Program-made: the position numbers and the translations under genes
Notes under the pieces: model-generated
What the model saw: only the letters and a program-made list of their open reading frames with translations
The model's database searches: none
Told to the model about the DNA's origin: nothing
In this document: in pieces, positions 1 to 8,117 of the stretch
Numbering within the stretch: the stretch's first letter is position 1
Layout of the letters: each line of letters starts with the position of its first letter
DNA from: Bacteroidota bacterium
Lineage (GTDB): Bacteria; Bacteroidota; Bacteroidia; Bacteroidales; F082
Length of the DNA stretch: 44,642 bases
Direction of reading: 5' to 3'
NCBI GenBank assembly: GCA_013203805.1
Contig: JABMPH010000043.1
Coordinates: forward strand, 1 to 44,642

Positions 1-614
1 CCTTTGTAGTGGGGTTAAATAATGCCGGTTACGATGTTACAGCGCTAATTGCCGGATTAGGAATAGGTAGCCTTGCATTTGCCCTTGCCGCCAAAGATTC
101 AATATCACATATTTTTGGAGGGTTTATATTATTTACCGATAAGCCCTTCACCATTAATGATCGGATAATTGCTCAGGGATATGAGGGAATTGTTAAAGAA
201 GTTGGGGTTCGAAGCACCCGAATTCAAACTCTTGACGGAAGAATGGTAACATTGCCAAACGGATCAATAGCAAATGATGCTATTATTAATGTTTCCATGG
301 AAGATGGCCGTAAAACAACTGTTGATTTGGGTCTTACCTATGATACCACTCCTAATAGTATGCAACTAGCTATGGATATATTAAAAGAAATAAGTGTTGA
401 AAATCCAAATATTGATGAAAGCAAAACCGTTACCTCTTTCACCTCCTTTGGTGACTTTGCTCTTACTATCAGGTATATCTATTACATCAAAAAAGGGGCA
501 AGTATTTATGACACCATGAATGATATTAATATGGAAGTACTTAAACGTTTTAACCTAAACAAACTCGAATTTGCATTCCCAACGCAGACTTTATACACTG
601 TGAAAAATAACTAG
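1..614 (+). CDS. MscS-family mechanosensitive channel, 3' part only
   Basis: This is the C-terminal part of a small-conductance mechanosensitive ion channel of the inner membrane, which releases solutes on hypo-osmotic shock. The reading frame is open to the left edge (in frame from base 3), so the start lies outside the window and the GTG at base 9 is only an internal valine codon. The Gly/Ala-rich pore helix (GLGIGSLAFALAAKD) is followed by the MscS beta-domain (FTDKPFTINDRI, then GIVKEVGVRSTRIQTLDGR and LPNGSIAND). The cytosolic alpha/beta domain follows. The TAG stop at 612-614 overlaps the stop of the convergent dipeptidase gene. Family assignment is firm; the full length and any extra N-terminal membrane segments cannot be seen. 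Confidence 0.93.
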   Translation, partial: FVVGLNNAGYDVTALIAGLGIGSLAFALAAKDSISHIFGGFILFTDKPFTINDRIIAQGYEGIVKEVGVRSTRIQTLDGRMVTLPNGSIANDAIINVSMEDGRKTTVDLGLTYDTTPNSMQLAMDILKEISVENPNIDESKTVTSFTSFGDFALTIRYIYYIKKGASIYDTMNDINMEVLKRFNLNKLEFAFPTQTLYTVKNN

Positions 615-2194
615 TTAGCTATTTTATATTTATCAGCATCATGATTAATAATTAACTCAAGCCACTCCTTTTGATAACCTACTGTCTTTATTCGATTTTG
701 ATTATCTTTAATGTAGCCATCATTGTATTTGGTAACCAGCCTGTCTCCCAGTGTCACCCACCTCCTATGTACTATATTGCCCATCGCATCTGAATACCGG
801 GTTAGAAATTCTATTCTGGAATTACCATCAAGTGAAAGAGCAATATTTTCAATCGAGTCCTGTTGTGCAACAAATAAATTCTCTAATTCTTGCTGTTCTT
901 TTATAATATCAACTACTATATCACCATAACGGGTATTTGCATAATTGGCAGCAAAATTAAATGCCCACCAGGCCGATTCACGCGAGTAATTATTTATATC
1001 TCCAGTGGCAAATGGTAGGGATATTTGAGTAACACTACAATAAATTGGAAAAAAGCATGAAGTATAAGTATCATCAACACCAAACCATGCTATTCCACCA
1101 ATTTCATCAGGCAAGTAATTCCGAAGCTGTGCAACATATGAAAAAGCTGTGTTATATGTTGATATAGCTCTTTCCCAAGAGTAATTAACGGAGTCAATCT
1201 TCCAGCTTAATGGACGAACACGATTTGGATTTCCAAATGGTCCGGCTTCTGGTCCTTTGGTCATATCAAGCTCGGTACCTTCATAATGATCTCTAACAAG
1301 CGAAAACACATCTTGTAAATTCAACTTTTGATCTGGCACTATGAACAGGGGATATCTTTCAGCTCCTACTGCTCCCCTATTACAATCTGATGATAATTTC
1401 AATGATGGGGCTGCTCTGTTAAAGATGCTCCATACTCTCGATTCGGTATATTTTATATGTTCTTTTGATGGAGGGTCATAAACGTTATTAAACTCAAATG
1501 GTATACCCAATGTAGGATCATAGTATCCTTTTTCAATAGCAAATGAAATTACATTATTTGAATAAATACAGTTTTCCGTATCATCCATAGGAAACTCGCC
1601 AATGCGAGCATGATTTGCATGTGCAGTTATCATTCCATCAGGAACTTTTCGTGCTACCCAAACAGCACCACCGATGCCTCCGGTTCCTATCATTTCCAAT
1701 ATCCAGGCTTCGTTAGGGTCGGCAATTGAAAATGATTCGCCTTCACTACCATAACCATATTGTTCAACAAGAGTGGTGATAACTTCAATAGCTTCTCGAG
1801 CAGTTTTGACTCTTAATAGGGCAAGTTCCATGAGCTCCCAGTACTTAAGCGGCAAATTTTTGTCCCATAGTTCTTCTCTTCCTAAAAAGGTAGTTTCACC
1901 AATTGCAAGTTGGTACTCATTCATTTGAAAACCGATTATTGCATTCGTATAATTAACTTGATGGACTTTAAATTTAGTGCCGCTCATACTTGTGTATATT
2001 AACGAATCGTTAATATCATGGCTCTTGGCATCAGTTTGATTTAGTTGATAAAGCCACTCGCCATCATTTAAATAAACCAAATATGTTGCGCTATCTACTG
2101 ATGCTCCTTTTGTAACCAGTAAATTTGTACAAGAAAAAAGCGAGGGCGAATAAAACAAAAGAACGATTATCAATGTTTTTATATGTTTTTTCAT
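611..2194 (-). CDS. Secreted C69-family dipeptidase
   Basis: Peptidase family C69 (PepD/secernin type, Ntn-hydrolase fold), 527 residues, expected to cleave dipeptides outside the cytoplasm. An N-terminal hydrophobic signal (about residues 1-21) runs straight into Cys22 of FSCTNLLVTKGAS. In this family the N-terminal Cys exposed by processing is the nucleophile. Further family-like blocks are the Y-x-Y-x-SEGESFSIADPNEAWILE segment and the following GTGGIGGAVWVARKVPDG, ITAHANHARI and SNN stretches. LFSC also resembles a lipobox, so lipidation cannot be fully excluded, but the C69 context argues for a catalytic Cys. The start at 2194 gives a clean signal peptide. The stop codon shares the CTAG palindrome with the mscS stop. 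Confidence 0.88.
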   Translation of the reverse strand: MKKHIKTLIIVLLFYSPSLFSCTNLLVTKGASVDSATYLVYLNDGEWLYQLNQTDAKSHDINDSLIYTSMSGTKFKVHQVNYTNAIIGFQMNEYQLAIGETTFLGREELWDKNLPLKYWELMELALLRVKTAREAIEVITTLVEQYGYGSEGESFSIADPNEAWILEMIGTGGIGGAVWVARKVPDGMITAHANHARIGEFPMDDTENCIYSNNVISFAIEKGYYDPTLGIPFEFNNVYDPPSKEHIKYTESRVWSIFNRAAPSLKLSSDCNRGAVGAERYPLFIVPDQKLNLQDVFSLVRDHYEGTELDMTKGPEAGPFGNPNRVRPLSWKIDSVNYSWERAISTYNTAFSYVAQLRNYLPDEIGGIAWFGVDDTYTSCFFPIYCSVTQISLPFATGDINNYSRESAWWAFNFAANYANTRYGDIVVDIIKEQQELENLFVAQQDSIENIALSLDGNSRIEFLTRYSDAMGNIVHRRWVTLGDRLVTKYNDGYIKDNQNRIKTVGYQKEWLELIINHDADKYKIAN

Positions 2195-2298
2195 TTCGTA
2201 TTAATTTTTGATGGGTGCAAATTAAGTATTCTGTTTTAATACCAAAAAATAATTTCTTTTTTAATTGATTTCTTATTAAGAAATATTCTAAATTGAAC

Positions 2299-2306
2299 TA
2301 CTTTTG
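2299..2306 (+). promoter_or_regulatory. Probable -7 promoter element of tpx
   Basis: TACTTTTG fits the Bacteroidota -7 consensus TAnnTTTG and sits 31 bases before the tpx start codon. I see no good TTTG at the usual distance upstream, so only the -7 half is supported. Confidence 0.4.
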
Positions 2307-2337
2307 TGCCTAATTAATCTTAAAAGCAAAATATAAT

Positions 2338-2835
2338 ATGGCACAAATCACATTAAAAGGAAACGCAATAAACACTATTGGAAATCTGCCTAAAGTAGGT
2401 AGTATAGCACCCGGTTTTACTTTGGTAAAAAATGATTTATCATCAGGTAGCTTATCGGATTATAAAGGTAAGAAAGTCGTACTAAATATTTTCCCAAGTC
2501 TTGATACGGGAACATGTGCTGCGTCTGTTCGTAGGTTTAATCAGGAGGCATCAAAACTTGACAATACTGTAGTTCTTTGTATATCAAAGGACCTTCCTTT
2601 TGCACAGGCAAGGTTTTGTGGTGCAGAGGGTCTTAAAGATGTTATTAATATGAGCGATTTCAGAACAGGTGAGTTTGGAAAAGCCTACGGTGTAGAAATA
2701 GCTGACGGTCCATTGGCCGGGCTTGAATCGAGATCTGTTGTTGTTATTGATGAAGAAGGTAAAGTGATATATACTGAACAGGTTCCTGAAATAATTGATG
2801 AACCCGATTACGATAAGGCGTTAGCTGCATTGTAG
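2338..2835 (+). CDS. tpx: Thiol peroxidase (Tpx, atypical 2-Cys peroxiredoxin)
   Basis: Cytoplasmic (family knowledge) peroxidase that reduces hydrogen peroxide and organic hydroperoxides with electrons from thioredoxin. It is 165 residues, the normal family length. The peroxidatic cysteine is Cys60 in [16 protein letters not shown] and the resolving cysteine is Cys94 in ARFCGAEGL; their positions almost equal those of E. coli Tpx (61 and 95). The ending, with [22 protein letters not shown], is typical. It is a single-gene unit: a candidate -7 promoter lies just upstream and a non-coding palindromic stretch follows. Assignment is firm. Confidence 0.97.
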   Translation: MAQITLKGNAINTIGNLPKVGSIAPGFTLVKNDLSSGSLSDYKGKKVVLNIFPSLDTGTCAASVRRFNQEASKLDNTVVLCISKDLPFAQARFCGAEGLKDVINMSDFRTGEFGKAYGVEIADGPLAGLESRSVVVIDEEGKVIYTEQVPEIIDEPDYDKALAAL

Positions 2836-3120
2836 AGTTTTCAATAGAATTATCAGAAGAGTCTGTTTCAAAAGTTTAAATTTTACCACATGGGGTAAAA
2901 AGTTCTTCACTATGGAACACAAAGTGGCTGATTATCGGACATCACCCTTTGTGCAACTTTGTGAAATCCTTAGTGGGACTTTGTGGTTAAACTATTTTTA
3001 GATAGCCTCTTTTTTATGCAAATATTTCGACGTTTACCGGAAATTTTTATTCTTTTCTCCACTCACCGAAAATACTCTACGCTTCGCCTATTTTATATTT
3101 ACGTGAGCCAATATTGAGCA
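2836..3120. other. Intergenic stretch dominated by a palindromic repeat
   Basis: No reading frame here looks real. It holds the CACAAAG-type inverted repeat at 2881-2993 (listed separately) and then about 120 bases of AT-rich DNA leading to the promoter of the next gene. Confidence 0.6.
2881..2993. repeat. Imperfect inverted repeat, CACAAAG family, copy 1
   Basis: The left arm (2881-about 2928) and the reverse complement of the right arm (2941-2993) align without gaps over about 48 bases, sharing TTT-ACCACA, AAG, TTCAC and CACAAAG blocks. The loop is short. The same arm sequence recurs at 7764-8007. This looks like a dispersed palindromic element of the kind common between Bacteroidota genes; no encoded transposase is seen. 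It could fold as a transcript hairpin downstream of tpx. Confidence 0.7.
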
Positions 3121-3128
3121 TATTTTTG
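3121..3128 (+). promoter_or_regulatory. Probable promoter of the YIDDIP-repeat gene
   Basis: TATTTTTG matches TAnnTTTG and lies 32 bases before the ATG. A TTTA at 3098-3101 is at roughly the right distance for the -33 element. Confidence 0.4.
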
Positions 3129-3160
3129 CTTCATAATTAATCACAGAAAAATAAAATACA

Positions 3161-3613
3161 ATGAAAACTTATACTAAATCTACCGCCCTCTTCTTCGCAG
3201 CCCTTCTACTATCTCTAAATATTTTTGCAAACGGTATTGAGTTTGATCAAGAAAGCTATATTGATGACATCCCGTTTAATATTGAAGAAGTAATAAATCA
3301 ACTTATATATGAAAAAGCGATTGAAGTAGATTTTTCATTTGATGAAGAAGAATACATCGATGATATACCTGTTGTTATTGATAATCTCACAAGTACATGT
3401 TTATTTACTGATTCTGTATCTCAAGACTTCAGTTTCCAGGAAGAAGAATATATAGATGATATCCCTTCAACTATCGAAGCTCAATCAAGCTTAGTTAAGT
3501 ATTCAGATGCTGTTTCTCAAGATTTTTGTTTTGAAGAAGAGGAGTATATTGATGATATCCCAACCTCAATAGTTATTCCATCATACTGCAAACTTGTTGA
3601 AATTGCGAAATAG
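3161..3613 (+). CDS. Small secreted protein with four YIDDIP motifs at a 32-residue period
   Basis: I do not recognise a characterised function. The 150-residue product has a signal peptide (about residues 1-23, ending near IFA-NG) and a strongly acidic mature part. The motif YIDDIP occurs four times, with Tyr at residues 33, 65, 97 and 129, exactly 32 residues apart. Copies 2-4 are preceded by F-(D/Q/E)-EEE and copies 3 and 4 also by SQDF. Such short '(E)EYIDDIP' motifs occur in small exported proteins of the phylum as far as I recall, but I know of no assigned role. Expansion by duplication of a 96-base unit is inferred. It stands alone, with its own promoter and a strong terminator. Being real is well supported by signal peptide, repeats and flanking signals. 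Confidence 0.8.
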   Translation: MKTYTKSTALFFAALLLSLNIFANGIEFDQESYIDDIPFNIEEVINQLIYEKAIEVDFSFDEEEYIDDIPVVIDNLTSTCLFTDSVSQDFSFQEEEYIDDIPSTIEAQSSLVKYSDAVSQDFCFEEEEYIDDIPTSIVIPSYCKLVEIAK

Positions 3614-3676
3614 AAGATTCCACCCTCAGTAATAATTTTTTCAATATATAGGGTTTTGGTGCATACTAAAATCTCC

Positions 3677-3708
3677 TCCCCATAGAGACTCTCTGCGGGG
3701 ATTTTTTT
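3677..3708 (+). terminator. Rho-independent terminator after the YIDDIP-repeat gene
   Basis: TCCCC at 3677-3681 pairs with GGGGA at 3697-3701, with an inner AGAG/CTCT pairing, followed by a run of seven T (3702-3708). It lies 64 bases after the stop codon. Confidence 0.8.
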
Positions 3709-3710
3709 GT

Positions 3711-3884
3711 TAAACCCGGAATATGCATTAGAAAATCTATTCCGATCTACAATTACTGCAAAATATAGCACTTCGTTAAGTTTTAAAGCCTCACCATAGC
3801 GATGCTATGCTTTCATTTCAAAACCTTATATTTTATTGTACTTGTAGCTCTCACAACGAAGTTCCAATGCATAAACCGGGTTAA
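3711..3884. repeat. 174-base imperfect palindromic element (MITE/REP-like)
   Basis: The two halves are near reverse complements. Outer arms TTAACCCGG..ATGCATT match at both ends; a second block CTACAA-TAC...AAAATATA is present in each half; the centre is CATAGC-GAT-GCTATG (3795-3809). One half carries a few extra bases. It encodes no convincing protein and could fold into one long hairpin. The form suggests a non-autonomous mobile or REP-like element; this is inference, because only one copy is in the window. Confidence 0.7.
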
Positions 3885-3945
3885 AAATCACACAAACAAC
3901 AGCTATTGTGAGCAAATCCTTATTAGATATAAAATTAAAAAGAGC

Positions 3946-3953
3946 TATTTTTG
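3946..3953 (+). promoter_or_regulatory. Probable -7 promoter element of the esterase pair
   Basis: TATTTTTG fits TAnnTTTG, 23 bases upstream of the first esterase gene. No clear -33 partner is seen. Confidence 0.35.
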
Positions 3954-3975
3954 TTAATCACAAAAGTCAAATGAA

Positions 3976-5427
3976 ATGAGGCAGATAATAACTTTATTCA
4001 TTCTGGTAACACTAACAGTACTTGGATTTGCACAAATACCATATAATGAAAGATATTCATCTTCGGTTTTTGATGAAATAGAGGTTTTCCAAGATATAAT
4101 TTATGGAAATGCACCTGCGCTTTCCTTCCCATATCTTAATGAAAACAATACAACACCACAGGATTTGCTTATGGATATATATTTACCTGTGGGAGACACA
4201 TTAAACTATCGGCCAGCTCTTGTTTGCATTCATTCAGGAGCTTTTGTATCAGGAACACGACTTGCTGAAGATATGGTTGCCTTCTGTGATTCAATGGCTC
4301 ATCGTGGATATGTAACCGCAAGTATTGACTATAGATTAGGAATGAATATTTTTAGTTCGGAAAGTTCCACAAGAGCAGTATACAGAAGTGTTCAGGATGG
4401 TAGAGCTGCCATTAGATTTCTGAAAGAAAGTGCTGAACTTTATGGAATCGACACAAATGATATTTATATATTGGGTAGTAGTGCAGGTGCCTATGTAGGA
4501 TTACATAATTTGTATATGGACACCGAGAATGAGCGCCCACCTGAAACATATATGAGTCCTGATCTTGGATGCCTTGATTGTTCTGGTAATAGCTATCAAC
4601 ACTTAGGTAAAGCAAATGGATTAATTGCTCTTTGGGGAGCACTTCAGGATACTTCCCTAATAATTTCAACAGATACTATTCCTGTTTTTCTTGCGCATGG
4701 TACTGATGATGCCACTGTTCCTTTTGGCTATGGAAGTGCTTTTGGAAACAATGCCTTCCCTCCCACTTATGGAAGTAGCCTTGTTGCCCAACAAATTGAA
4801 AATCTTGAAAATAATGTATCCAAATATTTTGTGTTTGGCGAAGGACATGAGTTTTATGGAACCAATAATGGAGATTGGACAGGGAATCCAAATAGTTATT
4901 GGGATACTGTTTTTAACAAAACGGAAACTTTTATGTACGATATACATATGCCTGTGGCTGGGTTCTATTATGAAGATTATGGTTCATTTGAATTTTTTGA
5001 TGAAAGCATATGTGCAACAAGCTGGTATTGGGATTTTGGTGATGGAACGTATAGTACAGATCAAAACCCAACTCACGAATATCTTGATTATGATTTTTAC
5101 CGGGTTACTCAATTTGTGAAAAGTTCAACGGATAGCTGGGATACAACATCAGTAATGGTTTACTTTTTTCTTGATATTGAAGAAAAAAACAATGAAGATT
5201 TTATTATATACCCAAACCCCTCTCACGAAAAGGTAACTTTTATGAATAAGGGAGAAAGCAAAATTTATCTTACTTTAAAGAACACTCTTGGAAACGTGGT
5301 TTATTGTACAGAAATTGAAGGCAAAAGCAATACCAGCCTCAATGTTTATAATTATATTCCTGGGGTTTATTTTGCTGTTACAGAGTCTAAAAAGAATAAA
5401 GCGATAAGTAAGCTTATTATTAATTAA
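3976..5427 (+). CDS. Secreted alpha/beta-hydrolase (carboxylesterase-like) with PKD domain and T9SS tail
   Basis: A 483-residue exported esterase/lipase-like protein. Order: signal peptide (1-19, ending FAQ); alpha/beta-hydrolase domain; PKD domain (about 335-395, with SWYWDFGDGTYSTDQNPTHEY); T9SS sorting domain (IYPNPSHEKVTF to the end). The nucleophile elbow is GSSAG with Ser169; a likely acid is Asp244 or Asp245 in HGTDDATVPFG; the likely His is His291 in EGHEFYG. The oxyanion segment is HSGAF rather than the usual HGGG. The substrate is unknown; ester bonds of polysaccharides or lipids are possible. It is followed 5 bases later by a second esterase-like gene, so the two probably form an operon. 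The ATG at 3971 is out of frame and stops at once. Confidence 0.85.
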   Translation: MRQIITLFILVTLTVLGFAQIPYNERYSSSVFDEIEVFQDIIYGNAPALSFPYLNENNTTPQDLLMDIYLPVGDTLNYRPALVCIHSGAFVSGTRLAEDMVAFCDSMAHRGYVTASIDYRLGMNIFSSESSTRAVYRSVQDGRAAIRFLKESAELYGIDTNDIYILGSSAGAYVGLHNLYMDTENERPPETYMSPDLGCLDCSGNSYQHLGKANGLIALWGALQDTSLIISTDTIPVFLAHGTDDATVPFGYGSAFGNNAFPPTYGSSLVAQQIENLENNVSKYFVFGEGHEFYGTNNGDWTGNPNSYWDTVFNKTETFMYDIHMPVAGFYYEDYGSFEFFDESICATSWYWDFGDGTYSTDQNPTHEYLDYDFYRVTQFVKSSTDSWDTTSVMVYFFLDIEEKNNEDFIIYPNPSHEKVTFMNKGESKIYLTLKNTLGNVVYCTEIEGKSNTSLNVYNYIPGVYFAVTESKKNKAISKLIIN

Positions 5428-5432
5428 AATAC

Positions 5433-6848
5433 ATGAATTTAAGTGCACTGCTTATGAAACGACAAATGATAACTTCAATATTGTTACTTACTGTAAGTTT
5501 AATTTTCGGACAGGTTACATTTATTTTAAACACAATTCCTGAAGACACCCCTCCGGAAGATATAATTTACATTGCTGGCGATCTAAATGGTTGGGATCCG
5601 GGAAACCCTGATTACGAGCTAACAAAAAACGAAAATGACCTCTGGGATATAACGCTACCAGAAGAGCCTGATGGAACAACCATCCTATTTAAATTTACCC
5701 GTGGTGATTGGGGAACTGTTGAAAAAGGGGAAAGCGGAGAAGAAATAGCAAATCGAGAGTTCATATATGGTAATGGCGATACTGTTACTGTTGATATATT
5801 AAACTGGGCTGATAACGGTGGAGGTGGAACAACGGCAACCGATAATGTATATATTTTGGATGAGGATTTCTACATGCCTCAGCTTGACAGAAACCGTAGA
5901 ATATGGATTTATCTGCCGCCTGATTATGATAACAATAGTGAGAAATACCCTGTGCTTTACATGCATGATGGGCAAAACCTATTTGACACATTTACTTCAT
6001 ATGCGGGTGAATGGGAAATTGATGAAACCCTAAATGAACTTTATGATGAAGGATATAGGGTGCCTATTGTTGTTGGTATTGACAATGGAGGTGGGGAACG
6101 TATAAATGAATATACACCATGGGTTAATACTGAATATGGTGGTGGCCAGGGTAGTGAGTATATGGAGTTTTTAGTTAACACACTAAAACCATATATCGAC
6201 GATAACTATCGTACGCATACCAATAGAGAAAATACCGGAATAATGGGAAGCTCACTTGGTGGTTTGATTTCACTTTATGGTGCTTTGAAATATCAGGATG
6301 TATATGGTAGTTCGGGGATATTTTCCCCGGCCTACTGGATTTCCGACTCTGTTTGGGCTTTTACATCAGAGGCAGGCAAACAACAAAACATGAAAATTTA
6401 TCAGCTCATCGGTAGTTTAGAGGGTGAAGAAAATGTACAGGGCATGTGGAATATGAACGATACCCTTACAGAACTTGGGTTTGGTTCCGAAGAACTATTC
6501 TCGAAAGAAGTACAAAGTGGTGAGCATAATGAGATTATGTGGAGAGCTAATTTCAGAGATGCTTATTTGTGGATGTTTGCTGAGTTTGCAAATGATATTG
6601 GTGAAACACAAGGATATAAACAAATTGTTATTTCACCAAATCCTGTAGACGATGTGCTGAGACTCAGTGTGCAGGAAAGCGATGATTATGATAGTTTACG
6701 AATACTCGATACATCTGGAAGAGTCCTTATTGCACTGTATAACTCTTCCGAAAAAGTAATACCTGTAGAAAGCCTTATACCGGGAAGCTATATTGTTGTT
6801 ATCTCCTTTGATAATATCAACTATTGCGGGAAGTTTCTGAAAAAATAG
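5433..6848 (+). CDS. Secreted esterase (enterochelin-esterase-like fold) with starch-binding-like N domain and T9SS tail
   Basis: A 471-residue exported protein. After the signal peptide comes a beta-sandwich of the CBM20/E-set type (VTFILNTIPEDTP..., IYIAGDLNGWDPG), then an esterase D/ferric-enterobactin-esterase-like domain (IYLPPDYDNN, LYMHDGQNLFD, elbow GIMGSSLGGLISL with Ser274, SGIFSPAYW). A T9SS sorting domain (ISPNPVDDVLRL to the end) closes it. Members of this family hydrolyse esters such as acetyl- or feruloyl-sugars, but the substrate here is not deducible. An ATG at 5454 would give a cleaner signal peptide (MKRQMITSILLLTVS) and may be the true start. It lies 5 bases after another secreted hydrolase, suggesting joint extracellular ester breakdown. 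Confidence 0.85.
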   Translation: MNLSALLMKRQMITSILLLTVSLIFGQVTFILNTIPEDTPPEDIIYIAGDLNGWDPGNPDYELTKNENDLWDITLPEEPDGTTILFKFTRGDWGTVEKGESGEEIANREFIYGNGDTVTVDILNWADNGGGGTTATDNVYILDEDFYMPQLDRNRRIWIYLPPDYDNNSEKYPVLYMHDGQNLFDTFTSYAGEWEIDETLNELYDEGYRVPIVVGIDNGGGERINEYTPWVNTEYGGGQGSEYMEFLVNTLKPYIDDNYRTHTNRENTGIMGSSLGGLISLYGALKYQDVYGSSGIFSPAYWISDSVWAFTSEAGKQQNMKIYQLIGSLEGEENVQGMWNMNDTLTELGFGSEELFSKEVQSGEHNEIMWRANFRDAYLWMFAEFANDIGETQGYKQIVISPNPVDDVLRLSVQESDDYDSLRILDTSGRVLIALYNSSEKVIPVESLIPGSYIVVISFDNINYCGKFLKK

Positions 6849-6853
6849 TTTCA

Positions 6854-7699
6854 ATGATAAACTACAACTTGCATCTACACAGCAGGTATTCTGATGGTAA
6901 TTCAGAACCTGAAGAATATGTTCATAAAGCAATAGAATTAGGCTTTGCCTACCTTGGTTTTACCGAGCACTCTCCACTTCCTTTCGATAATCCTTTTTCG
7001 TTAAAACAAGAAAATGTTGATCGCTATATTAACACAATTGATAACCTAAAAGAAAAATACAAAAACGAAATCAAGCTTTACAGAGGGCTCGAAATGGATT
7101 TTATCCCTGGTATTTCAACTGACTTTGGGTATTGGAAAAACAATTGTAAAACAGATTACCTAATCGGGTCAGTACATTTGGTAAAGCCACCACTTACTGA
7201 TGAGCTTTGGTTTACCGATGGCCCCAATTGTGAAACCTACGATCAGGGACTTAACGATTATTTTGGTGGAGATATTAAGAAAGCCGTTAAGGCTTATTAC
7301 GATCAAATGAACGAAATGATCGAAACACAAATGTTTGACATTGTGGGCCATGTTGACAAGATAAAGATGCATAACAAAGACCGCTATTTTAAGGAGGAAG
7401 AACTCTGGTATCAAAAACTTGTGGATGAGAGTCTGGATCTTATTAAACAAAAAGATCTTATTGTGGAAGTTAATACACGTGGTATCTACAAAAAACGGTT
7501 TCCCGGATTGTTTCCCGATGGAATGACATTACAAAAAGTTAAAAACCTAAATATCCCTATTCTGATTTCCTCGGATTCACATCAACCTAATGAGCTGAAT
7601 TTGGGATTTGAAGAAGCATCTTCAAAACTTTTGGAAGTTGGGTTTACAGAAGTAATGTTTTTTGATAATGGGAGTTGGAACTCAAGGGCTATCAAATAA
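6854..7699 (+). CDS. PHP-family phosphatase, probable histidinol-phosphatase
   Basis: A cytoplasmic metal-dependent phosphoesterase of the PHP superfamily, closest in layout to histidinol-phosphatase HisK/HisJ. Metal-site motifs are seen in order: HLHSRYSDG (His7, His9), GFTEHSPLPF, YRGLEMDF, GSVHLV, IVGHVDKIKMH, IVEVNTRG and ISSDSHQPNEL. I take the ATG at 6854, giving 281 residues and MINYNLHLHS, which is the expected N-terminus; the in-frame TTG at 6824 would run into the preceding gene. It follows the esterase stop by 5 bases, so it may be cotranscribed. No other histidine-synthesis genes are near, so a different sugar or amino-alcohol phosphate substrate remains possible. Confidence 0.85.
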   Translation: MINYNLHLHSRYSDGNSEPEEYVHKAIELGFAYLGFTEHSPLPFDNPFSLKQENVDRYINTIDNLKEKYKNEIKLYRGLEMDFIPGISTDFGYWKNNCKTDYLIGSVHLVKPPLTDELWFTDGPNCETYDQGLNDYFGGDIKKAVKAYYDQMNEMIETQMFDIVGHVDKIKMHNKDRYFKEEELWYQKLVDESLDLIKQKDLIVEVNTRGIYKKRFPGLFPDGMTLQKVKNLNIPILISSDSHQPNELNLGFEEASSKLLEVGFTEVMFFDNGSWNSRAIK

Positions 7700-8103
7700 A
7701 TTTTTATTTGTTAGTCAACAATGCATTAACTTTTTAGCCTAATTTATACTTCATGGTAAAAAGGTTAAACACCAAGGAGCACGAAGTACATCACCAAGTC
7801 ACACTAAGGATAAGAATAATTGAAATCAGAGCCCATAACCTATGGTGTTTTAGTGAGAGAAGAGTGTGTCTTTTTGACCGGAGCACAGCGAAGTATAATA
7901 GCACATTTATTATCGAAATGAGTTTATTAATTGCTGTAATTACTTCCTGTTATTAAATTTTCCCTTCGTGCTACTTTGTGATTTCCTTTGAGCTACTTTG
8001 TGGTAATACATTAATATGAAGTATGATTAGTATTGTATATATGGTTGTTAATATTTTGATTAAGTGAAGAGTTACATATTGTGTATTGTTGACAATAATT
8101 TTA
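7700..8103. other. Intergenic stretch with palindromic repeat copy 2
   Basis: About 400 bases without a convincing gene. A frame of 67 codons at 7753-7956 falls inside the palindromic element and has no signal of being coding. The remainder is AT-rich and leads to the promoter at 8104. Confidence 0.55.
7764..8007. repeat. Imperfect inverted repeat, CACAAAG family, copy 2
   Basis: The left arm (about 7764-7813) and the reverse complement of the right arm (about 7960-8007) align over about 48 bases, sharing CAC-AAG, AGC-C-AAG, ATCAC-AAGT and CAC-AAGG blocks. The same arm is found at 2881-2993. Here the arms enclose about 150 bases of unique DNA, unlike the short loop of copy 1, so the family can carry different inserts or has suffered insertion. 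Confidence 0.65.
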
Positions 8104-8111
8104 TACTTTTG
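8104..8111 (+). promoter_or_regulatory. Probable -7 promoter element of the EEP-family gene
   Basis: TACTTTTG matches TAnnTTTG and lies only 6 bases before the ATG at 8118; a TTG at 8079-8081 is about 22 bases upstream. The position implies a leader of a few bases at most, or a start further downstream. Confidence 0.35.
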
Positions 8112-8117
8112 AGAAAT

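Noticed and set aside
2836-3160. CRISPR array in the repeat-rich intergenic DNA
   Set aside because: There are only imperfect inverted repeats, no regular direct repeats with spacers, and no cas genes.
7753-7956. 67-codon plus-strand frame
   Set aside because: It lies inside the second CACAAAG palindrome, has no signal or domain, and its composition follows the repeat.
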